Shown piece after piece: positions 51,617 through 60,646 of a stretch of DNA of 64,000 nucleotides (its first letter is position 1; each line of letters begins with the position of its first letter). The DNA lies in the NCBI GenBank assembly GCA_016720465.1, contig JADKKO010000002.1, positions 474,001 to 538,000 on the forward strand. Direction: 5' to 3'. The DNA is from Holophagaceae bacterium. Lineage in GTDB: Bacteria; Acidobacteriota; Holophagae; Holophagales; Holophagaceae. Made by a program: the position numbers and the translations under genes. The notes under the pieces are model-generated. The model made no database searches. It saw only the letters and a program-made list of their open reading frames with translations, and was not told the DNA's origin.

Positions 51617-53737
51617 ATGAATCCCAGAGTCCTGTCCACATCCTTGCTGCTCGCCGGTCTGGTGCATCCCGTCTCGGCGCAGGCCCCGGTCCGCATCGGC
51701 CTTTCCACCGAGATGAGCGACTGGCAGGTGACATTGGACGGCGGCGGCGACCTGGTCACGCGGGGCGGACGCCTCGTCATGAAATTGCGGGATGGGGAAA
51801 AACTGCGGATCTGGTGGGACAGCCGGGGCGAAGCCGATCCACGGGACGAATACCGCATCCGCGTGGGTGGCGACATGAGCGCGGCGGCTGCCGCGGAAAC
51901 CATGCGCCGGTTGCGGGAACTCGGGGAGCAGCCAGAAAAGATCTTCGTTCCCGACGGGGCGTCCTGGAAAGTGCTGACGGGCCATTTCAGCCGGGCCGAA
52001 GACACCGAGCAGATTCTGCAGAAATTGAGCGGCAACGGCTTCCCTGAATTGTGGGTGTCCTCGGAGCACCTTCCCGGGAAACCGCGCAAGGGCCGTGCTC
52101 TTTATGCCGTGACCGAACGCTACGAGCGGCGGCCGCTGCCCTCCGAAGGGGTGCTGTTCCGTTCGAACAACGGCACCGTCCACGTTCTCGGCAAGGGCCG
52201 CTACCGCGGCACCGTCGAATTCTTCCCCAATGGCGACGGCCGGCTCACGGTGGTCAACCAGGTTGCCTTGGAAGACTACGTCCGCGGCGTGGTGCCGCGC
52301 GAGATGGGCGCCAATGAATATCCGAATGTGGAGGCCCTGAAGGTGCAGGCGGTGGCGGCGCGCACCTACGTGGTGGCCAATCGCGGCAAGCGCAAAGGCG
52401 CCGGTTTCGACCTGCTGGACACGCCCCTGGACCAGGTCTACGGCGGTAAGGACGGCGAGCAGCCGCTGGCGGACCGCGCCGTGGCCGAGACCGCGGGGCT
52501 CATCGCCACCTACGGCGGCGCGCCCATCCAGGCCCTGTTCACGGCGGACAGCGGCGGCGCCACCGTGGACAACAGCTACGTCTTTGGCGGCCCCCAACCC
52601 TACCTGAAGGGTGTGAGCAATTATCCGGACAAGCCCATGGCCATTGCCTTCCTGGGCGCCGTGGACCCGGGCGCCGACCAGTCCTGGTTGAACCTGGAAC
52701 TGCTGCGCCTCGCGGCCTTCGGAATCATCCTTCCAGACGTCTTGACCAGCGAACGGATGGAACAGCCGCTCCGCAGCGGCGATCTCACGGAACCCATGGC
52801 CCGCCTCTGCCAGCGGCTGGGGCTGCCGGCTCCGGAACGCCCGGTAGCCGGGGATCTGCAGCTCTATCTTTGGATGGCGAAGACGCTGGGGTTCGATCGG
52901 GTGGTGGACGGCATGGAAAGATCCCAGGACGCGGATTATTTCGTAGGACCCGCCGTCACGAGGCCCGGGGACCGGCCGCTCGCAGCCTTCCTGGCGCGGC
53001 GAGGCATCGTCTCCACCGCCATGTGGCATGGCCGCCCGACCCTGAGGGACGGGCTGACGGCCCTCTCACGCATGTGGCAGGAGCTGGAAGCGCCGGAACT
53101 GGCGGAGGGCACCCTCCTGCGGGATGGAACCGTCCGCCGCAAGCTGCCCGGAGCGGTGCCGGAACCGCTGCCGCTGGCGAGTTTCCTGTTCCTCGCGGAA
53201 GAAAGCATCGGCGGCCAGCTGCGGCTGGTGTCCGAAGCCCGGATCCAGGTGGGGGACCGCGTGAAATGGATGCCGAGGGAGGGCGGATCGCGGTTGCTCA
53301 TCCGCCGCCTCGATCCCGATGGCGCCGCTTGGGACCGCTACAATCCGGCAGCCCACTGGAAGGTGGAGCTGAAGGACAGCGATCTGCTCGCGAAAGTGAA
53401 ATCCCGCGTGGGCGTGAGCGGCATCCGCGCACTGGAGCTGGACCATAACGAGCATGGGCGCGTGCTGAAGCTCACGGTGCGGGACACCCGCGGCGTCGGC
53501 CATGAATTCACCGGCATGCGCATCCGCGCCCTGCTCGGCCTCAGGGACAATGTGTTCCGCTACATCACGGTCGGCACCGGGGACAAAAAACGATGGATCT
53601 TCTATGGCCGCGGCTGGGGGCACGCCGTAGGCATGGACCAGACCGGCGCCTACGGCATGGCGCTGGAAGGCTACACCTACGACCAGATCCTGAAGCGCTA
53701 CTATCGCGGCATCGAGATCACGGCGATCCAGCCATGA
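51617..53737 (+). CDS. Secreted SpoIID/LytB-domain protein with SPOR-like region
   Basis: A 706-residue exported protein (signal peptide LLLAGLVHPVSAQ). A SPOR-like segment (YRIRVGGDM...SWKVLTGHFSRAEDTEQIL) precedes the SpoIID domain: NQVALEDYVRGVVPREM with the catalytic Glu, KVQAVAARTYVV, DQVYGG and ADSGG, and the terminal GWGHAVGMDQTGAYGMA. An insert of ~190 residues separates the two SpoIID halves. SpoIID-type enzymes cut peptidoglycan glycan strands lacking stem peptides (SpoIID activity), so it probably acts in cell-wall remodelling, as in other non-sporulating bacteria. Confidence 0.87.
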   Translation: MNPRVLSTSLLLAGLVHPVSAQAPVRIGLSTEMSDWQVTLDGGGDLVTRGGRLVMKLRDGEKLRIWWDSRGEADPRDEYRIRVGGDMSAAAAAETMRRLRELGEQPEKIFVPDGASWKVLTGHFSRAEDTEQILQKLSGNGFPELWVSSEHLPGKPRKGRALYAVTERYERRPLPSEGVLFRSNNGTVHVLGKGRYRGTVEFFPNGDGRLTVVNQVALEDYVRGVVPREMGANEYPNVEALKVQAVAARTYVVANRGKRKGAGFDLLDTPLDQVYGGKDGEQPLADRAVAETAGLIATYGGAPIQALFTADSGGATVDNSYVFGGPQPYLKGVSNYPDKPMAIAFLGAVDPGADQSWLNLELLRLAAFGIILPDVLTSERMEQPLRSGDLTEPMARLCQRLGLPAPERPVAGDLQLYLWMAKTLGFDRVVDGMERSQDADYFVGPAVTRPGDRPLAAFLARRGIVSTAMWHGRPTLRDGLTALSRMWQELEAPELAEGTLLRDGTVRRKLPGAVPEPLPLASFLFLAEESIGGQLRLVSEARIQVGDRVKWMPREGGSRLLIRRLDPDGAAWDRYNPAAHWKVELKDSDLLAKVKSRVGVSGIRALELDHNEHGRVLKLTVRDTRGVGHEFTGMRIRALLGLRDNVFRYITVGTGDKKRWIFYGRGWGHAVGMDQTGAYGMALEGYTYDQILKRYYRGIEITAIQP

Positions 53738-53818
53738 GGCATGAGGTGTGAAGCATGTGGCGAGATGAGCGAAGCTTATTCACCTTCTTCCCCTCGCCCT
53801 TTGTGCCTCGTGCCTCAT
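53734..53818. repeat. Inverted repeat ATGAGGCATGAGG ... CCTCGTGCCTCAT
   Basis: 20-bp arms (53734-53753 and 53799-53818) match at 16 of 20 positions with a 45-bp loop. The left arm starts inside the SpoIID stop codon (ATGAGG). Within arms the word ATGAGGC(A/A)CGAGG is tandemly repeated. It may form a terminator-like hairpin before aat, but has no T-run. Confidence 0.7.
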
Positions 53819-53825
53819 CCCTGCC

Positions 53826-54503
53826 ATGATCTTCACCCTCGACGCCCGTCCCGTTTTTCCGCCGCCGCATCAGTCGGAGCCGGACGGGCTGCTGGCCGTG
53901 GGAGGCGATCTCCGCGAAGCGAGGTTGCTGGAAGCCTATCGCTGCGGCATCTTCCCCTGGTACTCAAGCGGGGGGCCGATTCTGTGGTGGTCGCCGCCGG
54001 AGCGGGCGGTGTTCCTGCCCGGCGATGAACACCTGCCCTCCCGCACCAAGCGGAAGCTGCGCAGCGCCCCCTTCGAGATCCGCGTGGACACGGCCTTCCC
54101 GGAGGTGATGCGGAACTGCGCGACGGTCGGCCGGAGCGGCGGCCCGGGCACCTGGATCACGGACGGGATGTTGGCCGCCTACGCGGCGTTGCATGGATCC
54201 GGTTACGCCCATAGTTTCGAGGCGTGGCAGGGCGGCGCGCTGGTGGGCGGCCTTTATGGAATTTCCCTGGGTGCCGCGTTCTTCGGCGAGAGCATGTTTT
54301 CAAAGGTGGACGATGCCTCCAGGGCCGCCTTCGCAGCCCTGTGCGCGTGGTGCTGGAGCCGGGGGTTCCACTTCATCGACGGCCAGGTGCCGAACGAGAA
54401 CCTGGAAAAGCTCGGCGCCCGTGTGATGGACCGGGAGGAATTCCTGGCAAGGCTGCGCCGCGCGCTTGAGCTGCCGACGCGGCGGGGGCCCTGGACGGCC
54501 TGA
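53826..54503 (+). CDS. aat: Leucyl/phenylalanyl-tRNA-protein transferase
   Basis: A 225-residue protein (E. coli Aat 234) with the family signatures FPPPHQSEPDGLLAVGGDL, CGIFPWYSSGGPILWWSPPERAV, WITDGMLAAYAALHGSGYAHS and GGLYGISLGAAFFGESMFS. It transfers Leu or Phe from aminoacyl-tRNA to proteins with N-terminal Lys or Arg, making N-degrons. It converges with clpA, with clpS behind it, so the writer (Aat), reader (ClpS) and unfoldase (ClpA) are clustered. The ribosome site is weak. Confidence 0.95.
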   Translation: MIFTLDARPVFPPPHQSEPDGLLAVGGDLREARLLEAYRCGIFPWYSSGGPILWWSPPERAVFLPGDEHLPSRTKRKLRSAPFEIRVDTAFPEVMRNCATVGRSGGPGTWITDGMLAAYAALHGSGYAHSFEAWQGGALVGGLYGISLGAAFFGESMFSKVDDASRAAFAALCAWCWSRGFHFIDGQVPNENLEKLGARVMDREEFLARLRRALELPTRRGPWTA

Positions 54504-54522
54504 TGACCGGCGATCCGCTGGA

Positions 54523-56766
<2,244 letters not shown>

Positions 56767-56778
56767 GCATCCACGCTT

Positions 56779-57049
56779 TAGAGCCTGTTTCAGAATGAGG
56801 TGTGGTCGCGACGGAGGTCAGCCGCGATGCAGCGCAAGGAATGGGCCGCAGCGGCGTATAGATCATACGCTCAAGGCCCGTGACGCCGCGATGCGCGCGG
56901 CTGGCCCCGTCCCTTCGGGCTGGGGCGGCGGGCTTCGCGGGGCTGCGTTAGCCTCCCGTGGCGTATGGTCGATATGCCGTGGTCGGCTGCCTTGCCCCGC
57001 TCGCCCGGCGCTCCCAGCGCGGCCACGCCTCATTTTGAAACAGGCTCTA
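56779..57049. mobile_element. 271-bp foldback (MITE-like) element between clpA and clpS
   Basis: The outer arms TAGAGCCTGTTTCAGAATGA (left) and the complement of TCATTTTGAAACAGGCTCTA (right) match at 19 of 20 bases and continue, with mismatches, through GGTGTGGTCGCG versus GGCGTGGCCGCG. Internal arms (CGGCGTATAGATCATACGC and complement of GCGTATGGTCGATATGCCG) also pair, so the whole unit folds into a long hairpin. TA dinucleotides lie at both tips. No open frame is credible; typical of a non-autonomous element. It supplies the clpS stop. Confidence 0.85.
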
Positions 57050-57371
57050 GGGGCTCCATGGTGCAGAGCAGCGGGTAGTCGCGCTGTTCCGCGAGGGCGC
57101 GCACCTGGGTGATTTTCGTTTCGGCCACGTCGCGGGTGTAGAGCCCGGCGATCCCCTTTCCCTCGCGGTGCACCGCCAGCATGATGCGGGTGGCCTCGGC
57201 TTCGGCCTTGCGGAAGATGGCGGTGAGCACGAAGACCACGAACTCCTGTGTGGTGTAGTCGTCGTTGTGCAGGATGACTTTCCACATGGACGGCGGCTGG
57301 AGTTTTGGCTTGCCCTTGGTCTTCGTGGCGAGGCCGGTTCCACCTTCGGGCTGGCTCTTGGGGGTGGGCAT
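57030..57371 (-). CDS. clpS: ClpS, ClpA adaptor for N-degron substrates (C-terminus altered by element)
   Basis: A 113-residue protein starting at ATG 57371 (GGAGCCCC upstream; the longer frame to 57410 is unconserved). The core is typical: WKVILHNDDYTTQEFVVFVL (DDYT pocket), VHREGKGIAGLYTRDVAETK and PLLCTMEP. ClpS proteins usually stop near CTMEP; here residues LEPVSK follow, encoded by the end of the inserted foldback element, which also gives the TGA. The functional core is intact. Likely reads N-terminal Leu/Phe/Tyr/Trp and delivers substrates to ClpA. Confidence 0.93.
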   Translation of the reverse strand: MPTPKSQPEGGTGLATKTKGKPKLQPPSMWKVILHNDDYTTQEFVVFVLTAIFRKAEAEATRIMLAVHREGKGIAGLYTRDVAETKITQVRALAEQRDYPLLCTMEPLEPVSK

Positions 57372-57487
57372 CTGGGGCTCCGACACACAGTTTAGGCCAT
57401 TTAGGCCCACAGACCCGGGCCGGGCGCTGTGGACCCGCAGACTCCGGGCCGTACGCCATTCAATTCCACCCAGCCGGACGTCCAGTT

Positions 57488-59317
57488 CTACTTTTTATCC
57501 CACCACCTGCTCGCGCCCTTCTTGGCGTAGATCCACTGGATGCGGCCGGTGTTGTTGACGTTGATGCTGAGCACAAGGAGGTCCGTGTGGATCTTCCGGC
57601 GGCCGCCGCTGCCTTCGCCGGTTTTGAGGTTCACGGTCGCCCAGGGACCAGGCAGCGAGACCTTCGCGCGCATCGTCGCGCTGCGGCGCCCCTTCCCCGC
57701 CGGCAGGCTGAGCACCCAAGCGTTCAGGGCCGCTTTCCTCACTTCGGGACCAGGGTTCAAGGCCTGGATCTCCCATTCGGACGTCGGACCGATGGGCGAA
57801 ATCTGAAGCTGGGCCGCCCGCGGCCCATCGGCCACGAGCGTGATGTCCATCATGAAACTGTCGCCCTGCTTCAAGGTCCCGGGCGGCTTGGGCCAGGACG
57901 CCTCCATGTGGAAGCCGTCCTGGCTGCTGTCGAACCACAGGCCCTCCGCCTCGATCTTCCACTTGGAGGTGGACGTGGCGCCATTCTGGCCGTCCTGCCA
58001 CTCCTTGGTCTCGCCGTTCATGGTGTCGAAGGACAGCGGCTCGAGCAGGAACTCCACGCCCGGCGTGGCGTCCTTGTCGAGGGACAGCTCCAGCTCGTAG
58101 CTCATGGGCAGCCAGGGATCCGGGTTGTAGACCGCGACGCACATCGCAGGCAGCTCGGTACCAAGGCCTTTGACCTTGGCATTGCCGCCGCTGAGCCGGG
58201 ACCAGGATGCCTTCGATCCATCCGCGGGAACCTTCAGGAGCACCGCGCGTTCCGAGGAGACGGGGCCCGATGCGGAGGTTTGCCGCAGGTGCACGTTCAC
58301 CGAGCGCGGCAGCTTCAGGCCCGCGGCGCTGACCGCGTAGAGCCGCGCCGTGAGCGGGGGCAATTCCACCCGGGCCGGGAACTTGAAGGGCTGCGCGCGC
58401 CGGGTCTCGTCGACGATGCGCTCGAATTGGGGGATCTCCTGGCTTCCCGGCGTGTCGTTCTCGGTCCGGTACAGGCGGGTCTCCCCATCGGTCTCGAAGA
58501 GCCTTGCCGTGGACCAGAGCCCCGGGGTCACGAAGCCGATGCGCAGGTAGCCCCCGACGTACTCATGGAAGCTGTTCGGGAAATCCGCGGCCTTCACCAG
58601 TTCCTCATAGAAGACGCGGCTGGTGATGGCGTTTCCATTCAGGGCGCGGCGGATGTAGCCGGGGCTCTTGGTCTCCGCGTGCTCCACCATCATGCAGAAG
58701 GCGTAGGCCATGAGCTTTTCTTCGTAATTCTCGGATTCCTGCACGGGCACGGAGAGCCAGTACTTGTACCGCTTCATCTCGTCCCGGGCTTGGTCGGCGG
58801 TGTAGGGGCTGCCGTACTTCAGTCCCGCCCATTCCGCCGTCGCCTCGAACCACCAGTGGGCGCGCACGCCCGACACCATCATGTTCGAGTAGGCATCCTG
58901 CAGCGCGTGGAAAAGCTCATGGCAGAGCGTGATCTTGAGGCCCGGAAGGTCGTTCTGACCGATGACGGGATCCACGTTGATGTAGCCGTTCCAGGACAGG
59001 AATTTGTACTCGGCGTTCACGCCGCCGCCGATGCGCATGATCTGCACATCCATGCGCTTGCCGGGATTCAGCCAGCCCATGGGCGCCTTGCCGTCATCCT
59101 GCTTGAAATCAGTGTTGTAGGCCTCCCATGCCTTCTGCAGCGAATCCGCCACGACCTTGGCGAACTCGCGGTTGCCGGGCTCCTTGAAGACCACGCGGAA
59201 GACCTGGCCGGGGGCCTCGTAGACTTCTCCGGTGCGCATGGCCTGCGCCCGGATGGGTTGTACGGAAAGCAGCAGGCCGATGGCCAGTTGCAGCAGGCGC
59301 CATCCAGTTATGCGCAT
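57488..59317 (-). CDS. Secreted HExxH (gluzincin-like) protein
   Basis: A 609-residue exported protein (signal peptide LLSVQPIRAQ). A zinc-peptidase-like motif HELFHALQDAYS is followed ~20 residues later by WWFEATAEW, giving the HExxH...E arrangement of gluzincins (HxxE third ligand candidate FEATAEW). The last ~300 residues are beta-rich with no family I recognise. GAGGGTGA lies upstream of the ATG. Probably a secreted peptidase; catalytic status is inferred from the motif alone. Confidence 0.65.
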   Translation of the reverse strand: MRITGWRLLQLAIGLLLSVQPIRAQAMRTGEVYEAPGQVFRVVFKEPGNREFAKVVADSLQKAWEAYNTDFKQDDGKAPMGWLNPGKRMDVQIMRIGGGVNAEYKFLSWNGYINVDPVIGQNDLPGLKITLCHELFHALQDAYSNMMVSGVRAHWWFEATAEWAGLKYGSPYTADQARDEMKRYKYWLSVPVQESENYEEKLMAYAFCMMVEHAETKSPGYIRRALNGNAITSRVFYEELVKAADFPNSFHEYVGGYLRIGFVTPGLWSTARLFETDGETRLYRTENDTPGSQEIPQFERIVDETRRAQPFKFPARVELPPLTARLYAVSAAGLKLPRSVNVHLRQTSASGPVSSERAVLLKVPADGSKASWSRLSGGNAKVKGLGTELPAMCVAVYNPDPWLPMSYELELSLDKDATPGVEFLLEPLSFDTMNGETKEWQDGQNGATSTSKWKIEAEGLWFDSSQDGFHMEASWPKPPGTLKQGDSFMMDITLVADGPRAAQLQISPIGPTSEWEIQALNPGPEVRKAALNAWVLSLPAGKGRRSATMRAKVSLPGPWATVNLKTGEGSGGRRKIHTDLLVLSINVNNTGRIQWIYAKKGASRWWDKK

Positions 59318-59433
59318 GAGTCACCCTCGGGGAGTCTGGACCCATCATAGTCCCGGGGTCCGGGCCTATGGCAATGGGATCATCCTCCCGGCTAACGGAG
59401 CGGTTGGGCGGAGCGGCGCGGGGCGAGTGGGAT

Positions 59434-59482
59434 TGAGCACCATCACATAGCCCTAAGTTTTCACAGGACATCTAGTCCTGTG
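59434..59482. repeat. Repeat copy A with CACAGGAC palindrome
   Basis: A 49-bp unit, TGAGCACCATCACATAGCCC through the palindrome CACAGGAC-N5-GTCCTGTG at 59462-59482. Identical to copy B (59519-59567) apart from one base, 85 bp apart. Confidence 0.95.
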
Positions 59483-59518
59483 TGCCTCTCTTCGTCCAAG
59501 TGCTCGCGATTGCGAGGC

Positions 59519-59567
59519 TGAGCACCATCACATAGCCCTAGGTTTTCACAGGACATCTAGTCCTGTG
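59519..59567. repeat. Repeat copy B, part of a long hairpin touching tRNA-Leu
   Basis: The second copy of the 49-bp unit. Together with the sequence to 59593 it forms an imperfect hairpin of about 34-bp arms: GAGCACCATC and CATAGCCCTAGG pair with the complement CAAGGGCTATG and GATGGTGCTC. The right tip overlaps the last 8 bases of the tRNA-Leu gene (59586-59593). Confidence 0.9.
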
Positions 59568-59585
59568 AAAGCCAAGGGCTATGGA

Positions 59586-59671
<86 letters not shown>

Positions 59672-59929
59672 ACTCCTACAGCCTAAGCCACCGATGGAAA
59701 ATACACCAATCGCTACAGTTCGAGGGTTTGTGGGCGGCGCTGGCCTTCCGCCACCGGATGGGCCTGAATCTTGGAACCGGACCTTTCACGGATTGATGGG
59801 TGGTCCATTGTTGAAGGCACCGGCCGGTTCGCCGCCGCCACGGACATCTTTTCCATGGAAAACCGGGGCTTCTGCTGCTTTGGCCCTTAACTTTTCACAT
59901 GATATGGTTGCAAGGATTTTGGGAGTCAC

Positions 59930-60256
59930 ATGCGTTTTAATAAATATTTCATCATCGCAAGCTGTTCGCTGTCCCTCGTGTCCGCGGAGCCGAAGGACTT
60001 GAAGTTGTTCTATCAACGGACCTGCGCGGCATGCCATGGCGTGGACGGCTCGGCCCGGGGTGTGAATGGCCAGAAGTTGCCAGGCCGGGTGCTCAGCGAT
60101 GCCCGGTGGCAGGGCAATAAAAAGGATGGCGACCTGGTGAAGGCCATCCTCAAAGGCAAGGGCGGCATGCCTTCTTTCCAGTCCCAGCTCAGCGAGACGG
60201 AGGTGGAAGCCCTGGTGACCGAGATCATCCGCCCTCTGGCTGCGAGGAAAAAATGA
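59930..60256 (+). CDS. Class I c-type cytochrome, copy 1
   Basis: A 108-residue exported protein with a signal peptide (FIIASCSLSLVSA) and one heme motif, CAACH (residues ~33-37), in the context TCAACHGVDGSARG. The C-terminal helix holds GMPSFQSQLSETEVEALV, giving the axial Met. Single-heme electron carrier of the periplasm. Its stop overlaps the next gene by 4 nt. Upstream of the start lies a run of ~250 bp without a gene. Confidence 0.9.
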   Translation: MRFNKYFIIASCSLSLVSAEPKDLKLFYQRTCAACHGVDGSARGVNGQKLPGRVLSDARWQGNKKDGDLVKAILKGKGGMPSFQSQLSETEVEALVTEIIRPLAARKK

Positions 60257-60630
60257 CCATTCCCTTCTCCAAACCGGCCCTGGCCTTCCTGTTGCTGGCC
60301 GGGTTACCGGGCTTCGCTTTCCAGGATGCCGAAAAAAAGGATCTGCGGGCTTTTTACGCGGTGAACTGCTCGGTGTGCCATGGAGCCGATGGAAGCGCGC
60401 GGGGCGCCGATGGCTCGCGGCTCAAGGGCCAGGACTTCACGGATGCCAAGGAAATGAAGGCCTTCACCGATGCCGAGCTGGCCAAGGCCATCCGGAAAGG
60501 CAAGAGTTTCGGCCGCATGCCCTCCTTCAAGGATCGGCTCAGCGAGGCCGAGATCATGGAACTGGTGCAACAGGTGGTCCGGAAGGCCGAAAAGGGCAGG
60601 GCCATCGGGTCCGAAGCCCCCGCGAAATAG
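60253..60630 (+). CDS. Class I c-type cytochrome, copy 2
   Basis: A 125-residue exported protein with a signal peptide (AFLLLAGLPGFAFQ) and one heme motif, CSVCH, in NCSVCHGADGSARGAD. The axial-Met region is GRMPSFKDRLSEAEIMELV. It is a clear relative of the upstream cytochrome and overlaps it by 4 nt, so the two arose by duplication and are translated together. Electron partner unknown; the helicase gene that follows is unrelated. Confidence 0.9.
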   Translation: MTIPFSKPALAFLLLAGLPGFAFQDAEKKDLRAFYAVNCSVCHGADGSARGADGSRLKGQDFTDAKEMKAFTDAELAKAIRKGKSFGRMPSFKDRLSEAEIMELVQQVVRKAEKGRAIGSEAPAK

Positions 60631-60646
60631 GCCGCTAGAATCAGGG

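Noticed and set aside
51408..51734. Minus-strand frame crossing the G-run as a phase-variable gene
   Set aside because: The frame is Pro-rich reverse-read of repeat sequence with no family or ribosome site. The G-run is better described as intergenic.
12141..53818. CRISPR array in the tandem repeat regions
   Set aside because: Repeats are 8-14 bp words without regular unique spacers, and no cas genes are nearby.
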